From NCBI GenBank assembly GCA_032054765.1, contig DAMBSC010000017.1:1-64000 (forward strand): a stretch of DNA of 64,000 bases, in the 5' to 3' direction. Shown in pieces: positions 25,467 through 33,847 of this stretch. The translations under genes and the position numbers were made by a program. How positions within the stretch are numbered: position 1 is the first letter of the stretch; each line of letters opens with the position of its first letter. Below the pieces are notes generated by a model. That model saw nothing but the letters and a program-made list of their open reading frames with translations. It had not been told where the DNA came from and made no database searches. The stretch is from DFXE01 sp032054765. GTDB lineage: Bacteria; Bacteroidota; Bacteroidia; Bacteroidales; Tannerellaceae.

Positions 25467-27467
25467 ATGCAAAACGAAGATGACTTGAGAGGACTCGCCA
25501 AAGTGATGGAATTCATGCGGGCCATTAGTATTTTATTTATTCTTATCCATATTTACTGGTTTTGTTACGAGTATATCCGTGAACTGAACTTCAACCTGTC
25601 GGTAGTGGATAAGATACTGTTGAACTTTAACCGCACGGCAGGTCTTTTTTCCAATATATTGTGGACGAAATTGTTTGCTGTAGTGTTTATGGGGTTGTCG
25701 TGTCTGGGAATCAAAGGAGTAAAGGAAGAAAAAATAACCTGGACTAAAATATCCATATTCGGTATTGTTGGTTTTATCTTCTTCTTCCTTAACTGGTGGA
25801 TACTGGATTTATTTCTCCCACTTGCTGCAAATACCGCCATTTATATTTTCACCTTGTCGCTGGGATATATTTGTATGCTGATGGCAGGTTTATGGATGAG
25901 CCGTTTACTTAAAAACCGAATGATGGATGACGTCTTTAATATGGAGAACGAGTCTTTTATGCAGGAAACACGTTTGATGGAGAATCAATATTCGGTCAAT
26001 CTGCCGACCCGCTTTTTCTATAAAAAGAAATGGAATAAGGGTTGGATAAATGTTGTAAATCCTTTCAGGGCAACTATCGTGTTGGGTACTCCCGGTAGCG
26101 GTAAGTCTTACGCAGTGGTAAATAACTTCATAAAACAGCAAATTTGTAAGGGGTATAGTCAATATATCTATGACTACAAATATCCTGACCTCTCTACGAT
26201 TGCTTATAACACGCTGTTAAACAACAGAAAGGCATATAAAGTAGGACCGAAATTTTTCGTTATCAACTTTGATAATCCTGCCGGAAGCCACCGGTGTAAT
26301 CCGATTAATCCCGACTTTATGACCGACATTTCGGATGCTTATGAAAGTGCATATACAATTATGCTAAACCTCAATAAGTCGTGGATTACCAAACAGGGAG
26401 ACTTCTTCGTGGAATCTCCGATTATTTTACTTGCAGCCATAATCTGGTATTTGAAAATTTATGAAGACGGAAAGTATTGCACGTTTCCTCACGCGATAGA
26501 ATTCCTGAATAAAAAATATACCGATATTTTTCCTATTCTGACCTCTTATCCGCAACTTGAAAACTACTTATCTCCTTTTATGGACGCATGGCTCGGAAAT
26601 GCCCAAGATCAGCTCCAGGGCCAGATAGCATCAGCTAAAATCCCTTTGTCCAGAATGATAAGTCCGCAACTATATTGGGTAATGACAGGTAATGATTTTA
26701 CGCTGGATATCAATAATCCGGAAGAGCCGAAGGTGCTCTGTGTGGGCAATAACCCTGATCGTCAAAATATATATTCAGCGGCTTTGGGGCTATATAATTC
26801 CCGTATTGTGAAGCTGATAAATAAAAAAGGGATGTTGAAATCATCGGTTATTATTGATGAGTTACCTACGATATATTTTAAAGGCCTCGACAATCTGATT
26901 GCTACTGCGCGAAGCAACAAAGTTGCTGTTTGCTTGGGATTTCAGGATATGAGCCAGCTAACAAGGGATTATGGGGACAAAGAGGCAAAGGTAGTGAGCA
27001 ATACTGTCGGGAATATTTTCTCCGGTCAGGTGGTTGGCGATACGGCAAAAACGCTTTCAGAGCGTTTCGGAAAAGTGTTGCAGAAACGACAATCCATGAC
27101 TATCAATAAGCAGGATAAAAGTACTACTATTAATACTCAACTGGATTCTCTTATTCCGGCATCAAAAATCAGTGGGCTGACACAGGGGATGTTTGTCGGC
27201 TCGGTTTCGGATAATTTTGATGAACGGATAGAACAGAAAATTTTTCATTGTGAGATAGTTGTCGATAATGCAAAAGTAGCAGCGGAGACGAAAGCCTATC
27301 AGAAGATTCCTGAGTTTACAAACTTTGTGAATGAAGATGGGGAAAACATGATGCAGCAGGAGATTGAGAGGAATTATTACCGTATTAAGGAGGAGGCGCA
27401 GCAGATTGTGGATTTGGAGCTAGCGAAGCTGAAGGATGATCCGAAGTTTAAGGATTTGATAAAATAG
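25467..27467 (+). CDS. mobC: coupling protein MobC (VirD4-type ATPase)
   Basis: A 666-residue type IV coupling ATPase. Three or four membrane segments lie in the first 146 residues; Walker A GTPGSGKS is at 207-214; Walker B is in SVIIDELPTIYF; and QDMSQLTRDYG lies in the sensor region. It brings the relaxase-DNA complex to the Tra channel. It begins 43 bp after mobB and ends the mobilisation operon. All motifs are intact. Confidence 0.93.
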   Translation: MQNEDDLRGLAKVMEFMRAISILFILIHIYWFCYEYIRELNFNLSVVDKILLNFNRTAGLFSNILWTKLFAVVFMGLSCLGIKGVKEEKITWTKISIFGIVGFIFFFLNWWILDLFLPLAANTAIYIFTLSLGYICMLMAGLWMSRLLKNRMMDDVFNMENESFMQETRLMENQYSVNLPTRFFYKKKWNKGWINVVNPFRATIVLGTPGSGKSYAVVNNFIKQQICKGYSQYIYDYKYPDLSTIAYNTLLNNRKAYKVGPKFFVINFDNPAGSHRCNPINPDFMTDISDAYESAYTIMLNLNKSWITKQGDFFVESPIILLAAIIWYLKIYEDGKYCTFPHAIEFLNKKYTDIFPILTSYPQLENYLSPFMDAWLGNAQDQLQGQIASAKIPLSRMISPQLYWVMTGNDFTLDINNPEEPKVLCVGNNPDRQNIYSAALGLYNSRIVKLINKKGMLKSSVIIDELPTIYFKGLDNLIATARSNKVAVCLGFQDMSQLTRDYGDKEAKVVSNTVGNIFSGQVVGDTAKTLSERFGKVLQKRQSMTINKQDKSTTINTQLDSLIPASKISGLTQGMFVGSVSDNFDERIEQKIFHCEIVVDNAKVAAETKAYQKIPEFTNFVNEDGENMMQQEIERNYYRIKEEAQQIVDLELAKLKDDPKFKDLIK

Positions 27468-27745
27468 ATAGAAATTGAAAATTATCCCTTTTTGCTTAAT
27501 CTTAAGTGAAAGGGACAAACTTTGTATCAATTATAATAACATGCTCATCAATGTAATATATACCATTTCATTAGTATGTATGTTAAGAAAGCCAATAATA
27601 AATTGTTATTGAATTGTTTTTATTATCATAAACAATCTTAAATGCCTGATAGATACAGATTTTCAGTAATAGTTTCTATATTGAAATAGAGGAACTTTTA
27701 TAATGGTATAATATGTTTTTAAATCATTTTGATTGGAATCAATAT

Positions 27746-28831
27746 TTATGATTTTAACTCGAGATAAATGTTTTTTGCATTATTCCAAAATTCACTGGAT
27801 ACTTGCTGTTTAAATTCGGCATCTGGATTTTGATATATTTTTTTACTTCCTTTGGGACCTTCAAACACACCAACGTTAATTACAGAGACTTCAAATATTT
27901 TAGGGTTACCTTTAAATTCAGCTTTAATGACTAGTGTTTTTGAAGTTTTGTTACTTTCAAACTCATATGACATGGATGTAAATATACATCCACTTTTCTC
28001 CGCTTGTTTTACAAAAGGATGTTCTCGCAAATTACGTCCATCCAGTACTGCCTGACTAATACCACCTAAATTTTTTTCATCTATTTCTTCCTCTATCATA
28101 TCATCTTCTTCCCCTTCTGATTCTATCTCAGAATGAGTTTTTCTTCTCTTAAAAGTCAACTGTTTTATATCAACAATTTTCCAATCTTTCTTATTAAAAC
28201 CTTCTTTGGACAAACGGTCAAAGAAAGTTATAACATTTTCTATTGATAAATTATCAATTATTATGGAATTGATTTCTGCTGAAGTCCCATCAATGATCAT
28301 ATTCATTAATCGCATGACTTCTTTTCCATCAGAGGAACTACTTCCCTCAACTTCAACTTGCCAAGTCCCATCAGGTTGACTAAAAAATTGAAATTCTGTA
28401 GAACATTTTTCACCTTGAATAAACTCTATTTTACCAGACTTACGTTTTGTATATTCAATCTCTCCCTTGCATATAGTTTTTCCTCCTTCGGTTCTTTTAC
28501 TTATACCCTTAAGCTGATATCCTTTAGTTTTTAATTGTCCATATTCTCGAACTCTATTATACAAACCCTCTAAATCCAAATCTTTATTATGGCTTATTGT
28601 AAAACCGCTCAAAATTTGCTTATTTGAACATTGATAAGCAAGTTCTCTAATTTCTTCGAGGTCTTTATCCTCATAAATGTGGTTTGATATCTCTTTTGCT
28701 AATTCTTCTTTAGTAGCATTTACTAAAAACACACCTCTTGTTTGTGCAAATTTATTAATAAATGACCGAGTTACAGATTGGGAATTTAAGACTTCCTGTA
28801 TTTCATAAGATGTTGGATATTTCTTTGCCAT
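27746..28831 (-). CDS. third gene of nuclease cassette, unknown
   Basis: A 361-residue protein I do not recognise. The first 70 residues (SYEIQEVLNSQSVTRSFINKFAQTRG...KEELAKEISNHIYED) look helical and could be a DNA-end- or SAP-like binding module. Residues about 95-170 form a beta-rich part (EIEYTKRKSGKIEFIQGEKCSTEF). An acidic linker (SEIESEGEEDDMIEEEIDE, about 233-252) follows, and the last 100 residues alternate strands and helix. No membrane segment or known catalytic motif is seen. It starts 3 bp after the nuclease gene and is surely co-transcribed. Base composition is clearly more AT-rich than the tra genes. Confidence 0.75.
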   Translation of the reverse strand: MAKKYPTSYEIQEVLNSQSVTRSFINKFAQTRGVFLVNATKEELAKEISNHIYEDKDLEEIRELAYQCSNKQILSGFTISHNKDLDLEGLYNRVREYGQLKTKGYQLKGISKRTEGGKTICKGEIEYTKRKSGKIEFIQGEKCSTEFQFFSQPDGTWQVEVEGSSSSDGKEVMRLMNMIIDGTSAEINSIIIDNLSIENVITFFDRLSKEGFNKKDWKIVDIKQLTFKRRKTHSEIESEGEEDDMIEEEIDEKNLGGISQAVLDGRNLREHPFVKQAEKSGCIFTSMSYEFESNKTSKTLVIKAEFKGNPKIFEVSVINVGVFEGPKGSKKIYQNPDAEFKQQVSSEFWNNAKNIYLELKS

Positions 28832-28834
28832 AAC

Positions 28835-29746
28835 TTAGTTTATTATGAAAGTTGGTAATTCATGACACGGATCCATGTCCTTAATCTCAAATTCGACTCC
28901 TTCTTTCTTGTATAAATTAATTATATCTGGAGAAATTTTGCGAAATTCATCATCATCTCTTTTATATTTATAAATAACTAATTTAAAATCACGATCAATA
29001 AATGAATATGTAAATAATATTGATTTTAGCAAATCAAATGATTGAAAATCAAGTTCTCCAAAATAAAAAACTACATTTGTTGTAATATTATCATCAGACT
29101 TATGTTGACATAGGATTACCTTTGACAGCATATAATCTAAAGACAAGACATTGGTTCTTTCCACAGCTCTTTCTCCTATAAAAGAAGAGGGATAGTAAAA
29201 GTAAAAACTACCGTTTAAGCTATTAATAATACTACGAATAGAACATAGTTTAGAAATTAAATCATTATCAATAACATATATCTTGTTAAAGGTGGAATTC
29301 TTTATTGGGCGTGAAGAAACTTTTACCTCCTTAAGCATATTAAGAAATTTCAGTCTAAACTCTTTGTAGTTTTCAGTATCGCTAAACCATATGATAATTA
29401 TACCGATGTTAAGTGCTGATATATCTCTGAAAATCGGGAATCTTTCAAAAAGGTACTCTGATCCTCTAAGCGTTGAAATCTTTGTATTTAGTCTATCAAT
29501 CCATCCTTGTAATGTGGCTTTATTCATGCTGGTAGTCGCATAAGATTTAGCTTCAAGAATTAAACTTTGTGGAACGTTTTTCGCAGGATCCTCATAAGAA
29601 TAAAGGCAATCGACTCCATACTTATTTCCATCTTCACCCTCTAAATCCATTCCGCTGTCTCCAATTTTATTCCATGAAAATAAATCAAGCAATTTTATTG
29701 CTCTAACATTCCAAAGTTCTCCTTTGTATTGTTGATCTTCAGCCAT
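28835..29746 (-). CDS. PD-(D/E)XK nuclease-like protein
   Basis: A 303-residue protein whose first 85 residues carry a restriction-endonuclease-like core: Glu10 in GELWNVRAIKLL, GDSGMD at 29-34, Asp46 in YGVDCLY, the Glu65-Ala-Lys67 signature in LILEAKSY, and Gln80 in the next helix. This order (E, D, ExK, Q) is that of PD-(D/E)XK nucleases. The remaining 200 residues are alpha/beta and unrecognised (a receiver of target signals, or a dimer module). It overlaps the upstream gene by 8 bp and is followed at 3 bp by the third gene. The role as an anti-phage effector is an inference from fold and location. Confidence 0.7.
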   Translation of the reverse strand: MAEDQQYKGELWNVRAIKLLDLFSWNKIGDSGMDLEGEDGNKYGVDCLYSYEDPAKNVPQSLILEAKSYATTSMNKATLQGWIDRLNTKISTLRGSEYLFERFPIFRDISALNIGIIIIWFSDTENYKEFRLKFLNMLKEVKVSSRPIKNSTFNKIYVIDNDLISKLCSIRSIINSLNGSFYFYYPSSFIGERAVERTNVLSLDYMLSKVILCQHKSDDNITTNVVFYFGELDFQSFDLLKSILFTYSFIDRDFKLVIYKYKRDDDEFRKISPDIINLYKKEGVEFEIKDMDPCHELPTFIIN

Positions 29747-30422
29747 ATATTTTATTTTTTATATTTTCTAAAATAGAATAAAAATCATCCTCATTGCATT
29801 TCAAACTTATTGCATTGTTTGAAGATATCACTAAATAGTATTCAAATTCATCATCAAGATTTATAGAAATTTTTAAAATGTCTTTTAGGTACTTATCAAT
29901 CAGACGAACTCCAATTTTCTGATTTGAGATTTTTGCAATATACTTACCAGAAACCCCTTCCTCGTATTTAAAATTACGAATTACAATTTCATCGATAGTA
30001 AAGTTTGAATTGTTTTTTAAAATTCTTTCCATGAAATTGATGGGAGATGAGTCCAATTCACTATATATCAATGGTATTTCAAGAGTATTCCTTAAGGCAG
30101 ATTTTATCTTGTTATGATTTGAATTAGCTCCATATGTATATAAAATATTCTTATTAAAATCTATGCAAAAGGAAATTTCTTCAAAAATAGGTACATCTAT
30201 TTTTTTAAAATCATTAATTTCAATGCTAAATTCTAAAATAGAAGTAAATGTTCTCTTTATAAGAGTAGAATACAAAATGTTATTATCAACAGAGGTGTTG
30301 ATGTAACCAAATCCATTTTCCTCTGAATAAACAAAGGTTTTAATTAAATTTAAGAAATTATTTAATAGTAGCTTTTCTTGAGTGGAAAACTGACTAAATA
30401 TTATACTTCTTCTTTTTTTCAT
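29739..30422 (-). CDS. first gene of nuclease cassette, unknown
   Basis: A 227-residue protein of unknown family. No signal peptide, membrane segment or catalytic motif is visible. Strand-rich parts (EFSIEINDFKKIDVPIFEEISFCIDF, EFEYYLVISSNNAISLKC) alternate with helices, suggesting a compact alpha/beta sensor or adaptor. I choose ATG 30422 (MKKRRSIIF) because the -7 element TATATTTG at 30441-30448 would place the transcript start after the alternative upstream ATG at 30443. It is the promoter-proximal gene of the three-gene cassette. Confidence 0.7.
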   Translation of the reverse strand: MKKRRSIIFSQFSTQEKLLLNNFLNLIKTFVYSEENGFGYINTSVDNNILYSTLIKRTFTSILEFSIEINDFKKIDVPIFEEISFCIDFNKNILYTYGANSNHNKIKSALRNTLEIPLIYSELDSSPINFMERILKNNSNFTIDEIVIRNFKYEEGVSGKYIAKISNQKIGVRLIDKYLKDILKISINLDDEFEYYLVISSNNAISLKCNEDDFYSILENIKNKIYG

Positions 30423-30440
30423 GGGATTATAATTATTACA

Positions 30441-30448
30441 CAAATATA
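30441..30448 (-). promoter_or_regulatory. -7 element of the nuclease cassette
   Basis: TATATTTG on the minus strand fits TAnnTTTG and lies 19-26 bases before the chosen start codon. It also decides that start. Confidence 0.5.
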
Positions 30449-30579
30449 AAACAATTATATGTAATTAAACACTTTATCTACAAACGACGGTCAAAATGTA
30501 CATGTATGATATTTGCAAAAGTCATAATATCATTTCTTTTATATCACAAAGGGGCTATATAGTTTTACTGATTTTCTTA

Positions 30580-31578
30580 TTATCTCACTCCCCCAATAAA
30601 ATTATAATCACAATGCTTAAAATCATACACCTCAACTCCAATCAACTCCGCTCCGATAATCGTTTTGCGATATAAATTCTCCATATTCAAAATGTCCGAC
30701 TTGGGCAACTCCGTCATTTTATCCAAAGCTTTGAAATAAAACCGCCCATAAGCCAGATTACTGATATATGAACTTCTTCCCTGCCTGCGTTTATTAACCT
30801 CTTTTCCATACTCCTGCGTAACCGGAATAAAACGGAACGAGTCATAGGCCGTGAAAGCAAAATTATAATCCCCATACTTCATGAATCCCAGTTTCTCATT
30901 CTCAATGAAGTTAATCGGATACCCATTCTTCGTAAAATCGTATTTGTCGATAATAACCTGATTGTTTATATAATAAATGGTTGTAAAATCAAAATTATTC
31001 ATCATATCCTCCAATTGCTTGGAATAATCGGCTTTTACCGAGTTATATTCAAATTCATCGGCTCTACATTTCTGATAAAGGTGTTTGTCTTTAAGGCTGA
31101 TGAGAAAGAGAATATGCTGATCCGTCACAGGTAGTTTGTTTACACGCAGGGTAAGCGCCAGCAGTAAATCATCGCTTAGGAATTTTGCATCAGGGTATAG
31201 CCTTTGAGCAGGCTTGGCTATCACTTCCCCTTTTTCAATGGCGCTGTTAATATTGATATAAAGCTCCTTTCCGCTTGATTGTTCGCGTACCGTTAGGGTG
31301 GCTTCTTTTACCGAAGAAGTATAATCCCTATCGGCATCTTTAATTTCAATAACTTCCAATTTGGAAAAGGCTATATCCTCTTTATAATCGCGTAGGTAAT
31401 TATTATGCTTCTCCTTTATCGTATTATATTGGTATATAGATGGCTTATATCCTGCCTGAATTATGTAGCCAACTTTTATTGTCGTGCCGTCGTAGAGCTG
31501 AACTGCGGTTTCCTGTCCCTGTGCCGTACCAGCTAAAAGCGACATACAACAGCAAAGGTAAATAAGTATCCGATTCAT
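30580..31578 (-). CDS. secreted protein of unknown function
   Basis: A 332-residue exported protein. The signal MNRILIYLCCCMSLLAGTAQGQ is cut near residue 20-22, and the rest is a soluble domain with charged strands (IAFSKLEVIEIKDADRDYTSS; ENEKLGFMKYGDYNFAFTAYDSF). No known motif is seen. It is separated from the nuclease cassette by 157 bp and is less AT-rich, so it probably is not part of that system. A TATCTTTA element upstream (minus strand) may be the promoter. Confidence 0.65.
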   Translation of the reverse strand: MNRILIYLCCCMSLLAGTAQGQETAVQLYDGTTIKVGYIIQAGYKPSIYQYNTIKEKHNNYLRDYKEDIAFSKLEVIEIKDADRDYTSSVKEATLTVREQSSGKELYININSAIEKGEVIAKPAQRLYPDAKFLSDDLLLALTLRVNKLPVTDQHILFLISLKDKHLYQKCRADEFEYNSVKADYSKQLEDMMNNFDFTTIYYINNQVIIDKYDFTKNGYPINFIENEKLGFMKYGDYNFAFTAYDSFRFIPVTQEYGKEVNKRRQGRSSYISNLAYGRFYFKALDKMTELPKSDILNMENLYRKTIIGAELIGVEVYDFKHCDYNFIGGVR

Positions 31579-31742
31579 ATTGTTGATTTTTAAATATTAA
31601 GCTCGGTAAAGATACTGATAATCATAAAAAAATCTTAATAAAAAGAGAAGTATTAAACTAGCGAATTAACATTTTATCTTTTTTCTCCAGGTTTATCTAT
31701 AGTATATATTTACAATAGTATAAACCCTCAAAAATTAAACTT

Positions 31743-32216
31743 ATGGGATTAAAGTACATAGTAACAAAACAAGTATTCGGTTTCGACGAAACACGGACAG
31801 CTAAATTTGTTCCTAAACAAGTTATTACCGGGCAGGTAACGTTCAGTAAACTCTGTTCACAAGTCGGGCAGATCTGCGGAGCGCACCGAGGTACGGTCCA
31901 ACTGGTCATTGCCGGACTGGTAGATGTCCTTGTCAATAACCTTGACGATGGAAAAAGTGTACAGTTAGGTGAGTTTGGAATCTTCCGGCCATCTATCAAA
32001 GCCAATGCTTCCGCTACGGAAGAAGAGGCGGATGCAAGTAAGATTTACAGGCGAAAGATTATTTTTACTCCGGGCAGAGCCTTGAAAGATGTTATGAATA
32101 GCACCAGTATTACCCGCTATGCCGTGCCGGATAGGGATTACACAGATGGGGCAAGTGATACGGGTACAGGCACAGGCAATGGTGGCGATGATGAATTTAT
32201 CGACCCGACAGCTTGA
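31743..32216 (+). CDS. HU-like DNA-binding protein
   Basis: A 157-residue HU/IHF-like protein of the Bacteroidota type. The core spans about 1-120: KYIVTKQVFGFDETRTAKFVPKQV, a dimer helix region HRGTVQLVIAGLVDVLVNNL, the VQLGEFGIFRPSIKA arm, and FTPGRALKDVM. A flexible tail of Gly/Thr/Asp ends the protein. It may organise DNA of the element or regulate it. It is alone on the plus strand between the two accessory operons and is followed by a terminator. Confidence 0.85.
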   Translation: MGLKYIVTKQVFGFDETRTAKFVPKQVITGQVTFSKLCSQVGQICGAHRGTVQLVIAGLVDVLVNNLDDGKSVQLGEFGIFRPSIKANASATEEEADASKIYRRKIIFTPGRALKDVMNSTSITRYAVPDRDYTDGASDTGTGTGNGGDDEFIDPTA

Positions 32217-32241
32217 TTAACTGAAATTACAGGATAAAAAG

Positions 32242-32276
32242 AAACCGGACATATTCAAAATATGCTCCGGTTTTAT
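32242..32276 (+). terminator. terminator of the HU-like gene
   Basis: AAACCGGACATATT...AATATGCTCCGGTTT forms a stem of about 14 pairs with a one-base bulge, followed by TATTTTG. The outer stem AAACCGG/CCGGTTT is the same as in the terminator at 11047-11082. Confidence 0.7.
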
Positions 32277-32287
32277 TTTGATCTTTT

Positions 32288-32347
32288 TTCTGATGCAACG
32301 AAATTTTATTTTCAGTGCAGTGAAAATATATTTTGGATGCAACACAA
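32288..32347. repeat. three 16-bp iterons spaced 22 bp
   Basis: TTCTGATGCAACGAAA (32288), TTTCAGTGCAGTGAAA (32310) and TTTGGATGCAACACAA (32332) start exactly 22 bp apart. They match the pair at 11099-11136 and again lie after an AAACCGG/CCGGTTT terminator. Confidence 0.65.
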
Positions 32348-32391
32348 TTTATTTCTTAAAACTTTTTACCATAAAGAAAAATAATATTTAT

Positions 32392-32461
32392 TGAGCCCTT
32401 TAAGCCTTTTATGAGCCAATTAAGTTTTTTCTCAATGAGCCTTTTGAGCCAATTATGAGCC
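32392..32461. repeat. TGAGCC repeat cluster at the end of the AlbA-like gene
   Basis: TGAGCC occurs at 32392, 32412, 32436, 32445 and 32456, with TGAGCCAATTA twice (32412 and 32445). The last unit contains the AlbA-like gene's final codons and stop on the minus strand. Confidence 0.5.
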
Positions 32462-33778
32462 TAATACATAATAAATACCTTTGCCCCATTTTCCTTCGCT
32501 TTTTAGTAAGTTGAACTTTGAGACTAGTTCGTTTAGTTCTCTTGTAGCAGTCGCTTTAGATACTGCATTTAATTTTTGATAATCAGCGTTGGCTATTCGT
32601 TTGTTCTCCTTTGTGTACATAATAGCATTGATTTGACGCTCACTCAAACCCAATGATTTCATGTATTCTTCATTATAGATATCTTTGGGAAATTCAACAA
32701 AAAAACCTGACATATCATAATAATAGCGAGGTTTAGGAAGCCCGGCTGCTAAACTTTCTTTAATCATTTTCAAAGTACCACGACCCCATGATTCGATATA
32801 GCCACTTCTGAATAAAGCATTGGCGATATCTGGATTGTATGGTTTAGAGGGATGCTTTTTTAAGAGGTTTTCTATCGTCCAATTTTCTGGTAACTGGCCT
32901 TCATTCCAGAAAATAATCTTATCATCATATACGCTAATTTGAATAGGAGTTCCGCCCGAATAGTCTTTATGGGCAATCGCATTTAATAGCGCTTCTCTAA
33001 TTGCATCCTTAGGATATTCAAATGTTTCTACCCGGTTTATCCCTTCATAACTTATTTTGGCTTTGATGTATTTTGTGAAAAGTAAATCAATCGTCTTTTC
33101 AATCTGTTCTATCAGATTCCCATGTATTTCATCCTGATAAACCAATTCATCGTCTGATTTGAAATATCCGATTTTAATATATGCTCCTGTAACAAATTTC
33201 TCCGGTTCGGGATGAAATAGGAGAATTGCAGCACGCTTTAAGTAGTCATTTTCTTTTAATTGAAGATTTTCAATAAGATGTTCGTCCGTATCCGTTAAGA
33301 CATCTTCTTCAATTCGTTGGCTTTTAATGGCACGCTTCTTAAAAAAATCTATGGTCTTTTTCTTTAAATCCGCTACAGTTACATTAGGAATAGGAACGCC
33401 GTCCCAACGTTTTCCTTTTTTCTGTAACATAAATTTATCTAATGCTGCACCTTTCAGTTCTTGTTTAGTACTTCCACTACGATAATGGTATTGACCCTTA
33501 TAATTAACAGGATAAGGATATGACTCAACTATAATTTCTAAATAATCTCCCTTTTCTGTTTCATGCAGATTTACGTCAACCAGAATACCTAAGGTATCTT
33601 TTACTTTATTAGGTATATCTTCTAATAACTTTTTAGCATCAGTTACCCCAACGATTTCACCTTTATCGTCAATTCCAATGAAAATTTTACCACCTGTTGC
33701 ATTAGCGAAACCACATATCCATTTAAGATATTCATCACGCCAACTGGACTTATATTCGGTATTCTGACTTTCTGCCAT
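32453..33778 (-). CDS. AlbA_2/Schlafen-type ATP-binding regulator
   Basis: A 441-residue protein in three parts. An AlbA_2 (Schlafen-core-like) domain spans about 1-115 (NTEYKSSWRDEYLKWICGFANATGGKIFIGID). A degenerate GHKL-type ATP-binding module covers about 240-350 (REALLNAIAHKDYSGG; SGYIESWGRGTLKMI). A C-terminal winged helix follows (ADYQKLNAVSKATATRELNELV). Such proteins are common accessory genes in Bacteroidota and are annotated as putative transcriptional regulators or RecG-like ATPases. It has its own promoter 70 bp downstream of the radical SAM gene, so it is probably a separate unit; a link to the HerA operon is not excluded. Confidence 0.8.
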   Translation of the reverse strand: MAESQNTEYKSSWRDEYLKWICGFANATGGKIFIGIDDKGEIVGVTDAKKLLEDIPNKVKDTLGILVDVNLHETEKGDYLEIIVESYPYPVNYKGQYHYRSGSTKQELKGAALDKFMLQKKGKRWDGVPIPNVTVADLKKKTIDFFKKRAIKSQRIEEDVLTDTDEHLIENLQLKENDYLKRAAILLFHPEPEKFVTGAYIKIGYFKSDDELVYQDEIHGNLIEQIEKTIDLLFTKYIKAKISYEGINRVETFEYPKDAIREALLNAIAHKDYSGGTPIQISVYDDKIIFWNEGQLPENWTIENLLKKHPSKPYNPDIANALFRSGYIESWGRGTLKMIKESLAAGLPKPRYYYDMSGFFVEFPKDIYNEEYMKSLGLSERQINAIMYTKENKRIANADYQKLNAVSKATATRELNELVSKFNLLKSEGKWGKGIYYVLGS

Positions 33779-33812
33779 AATAATATGTTTCTTTGATTTC
33801 TAAGAATATACA

Positions 33813-33820
33813 CAAAAATA
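33813..33820 (-). promoter_or_regulatory. -7 element of the AlbA-like gene
   Basis: TATTTTTG on the minus strand fits TAnnTTTG and lies 35-42 bases before the start codon, in the gap after the radical SAM gene. Confidence 0.45.
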
Positions 33821-33847
33821 ATAAATATTCTGTAGCGCTACTATTTT

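Noticed and set aside
32453..33778. AlbA-like gene as a fifth member of the HerA operon
   Set aside because: A 69-bp gap with its own -7 element separates it from the radical SAM gene, and such genes often occur alone; the link is possible but not supported.
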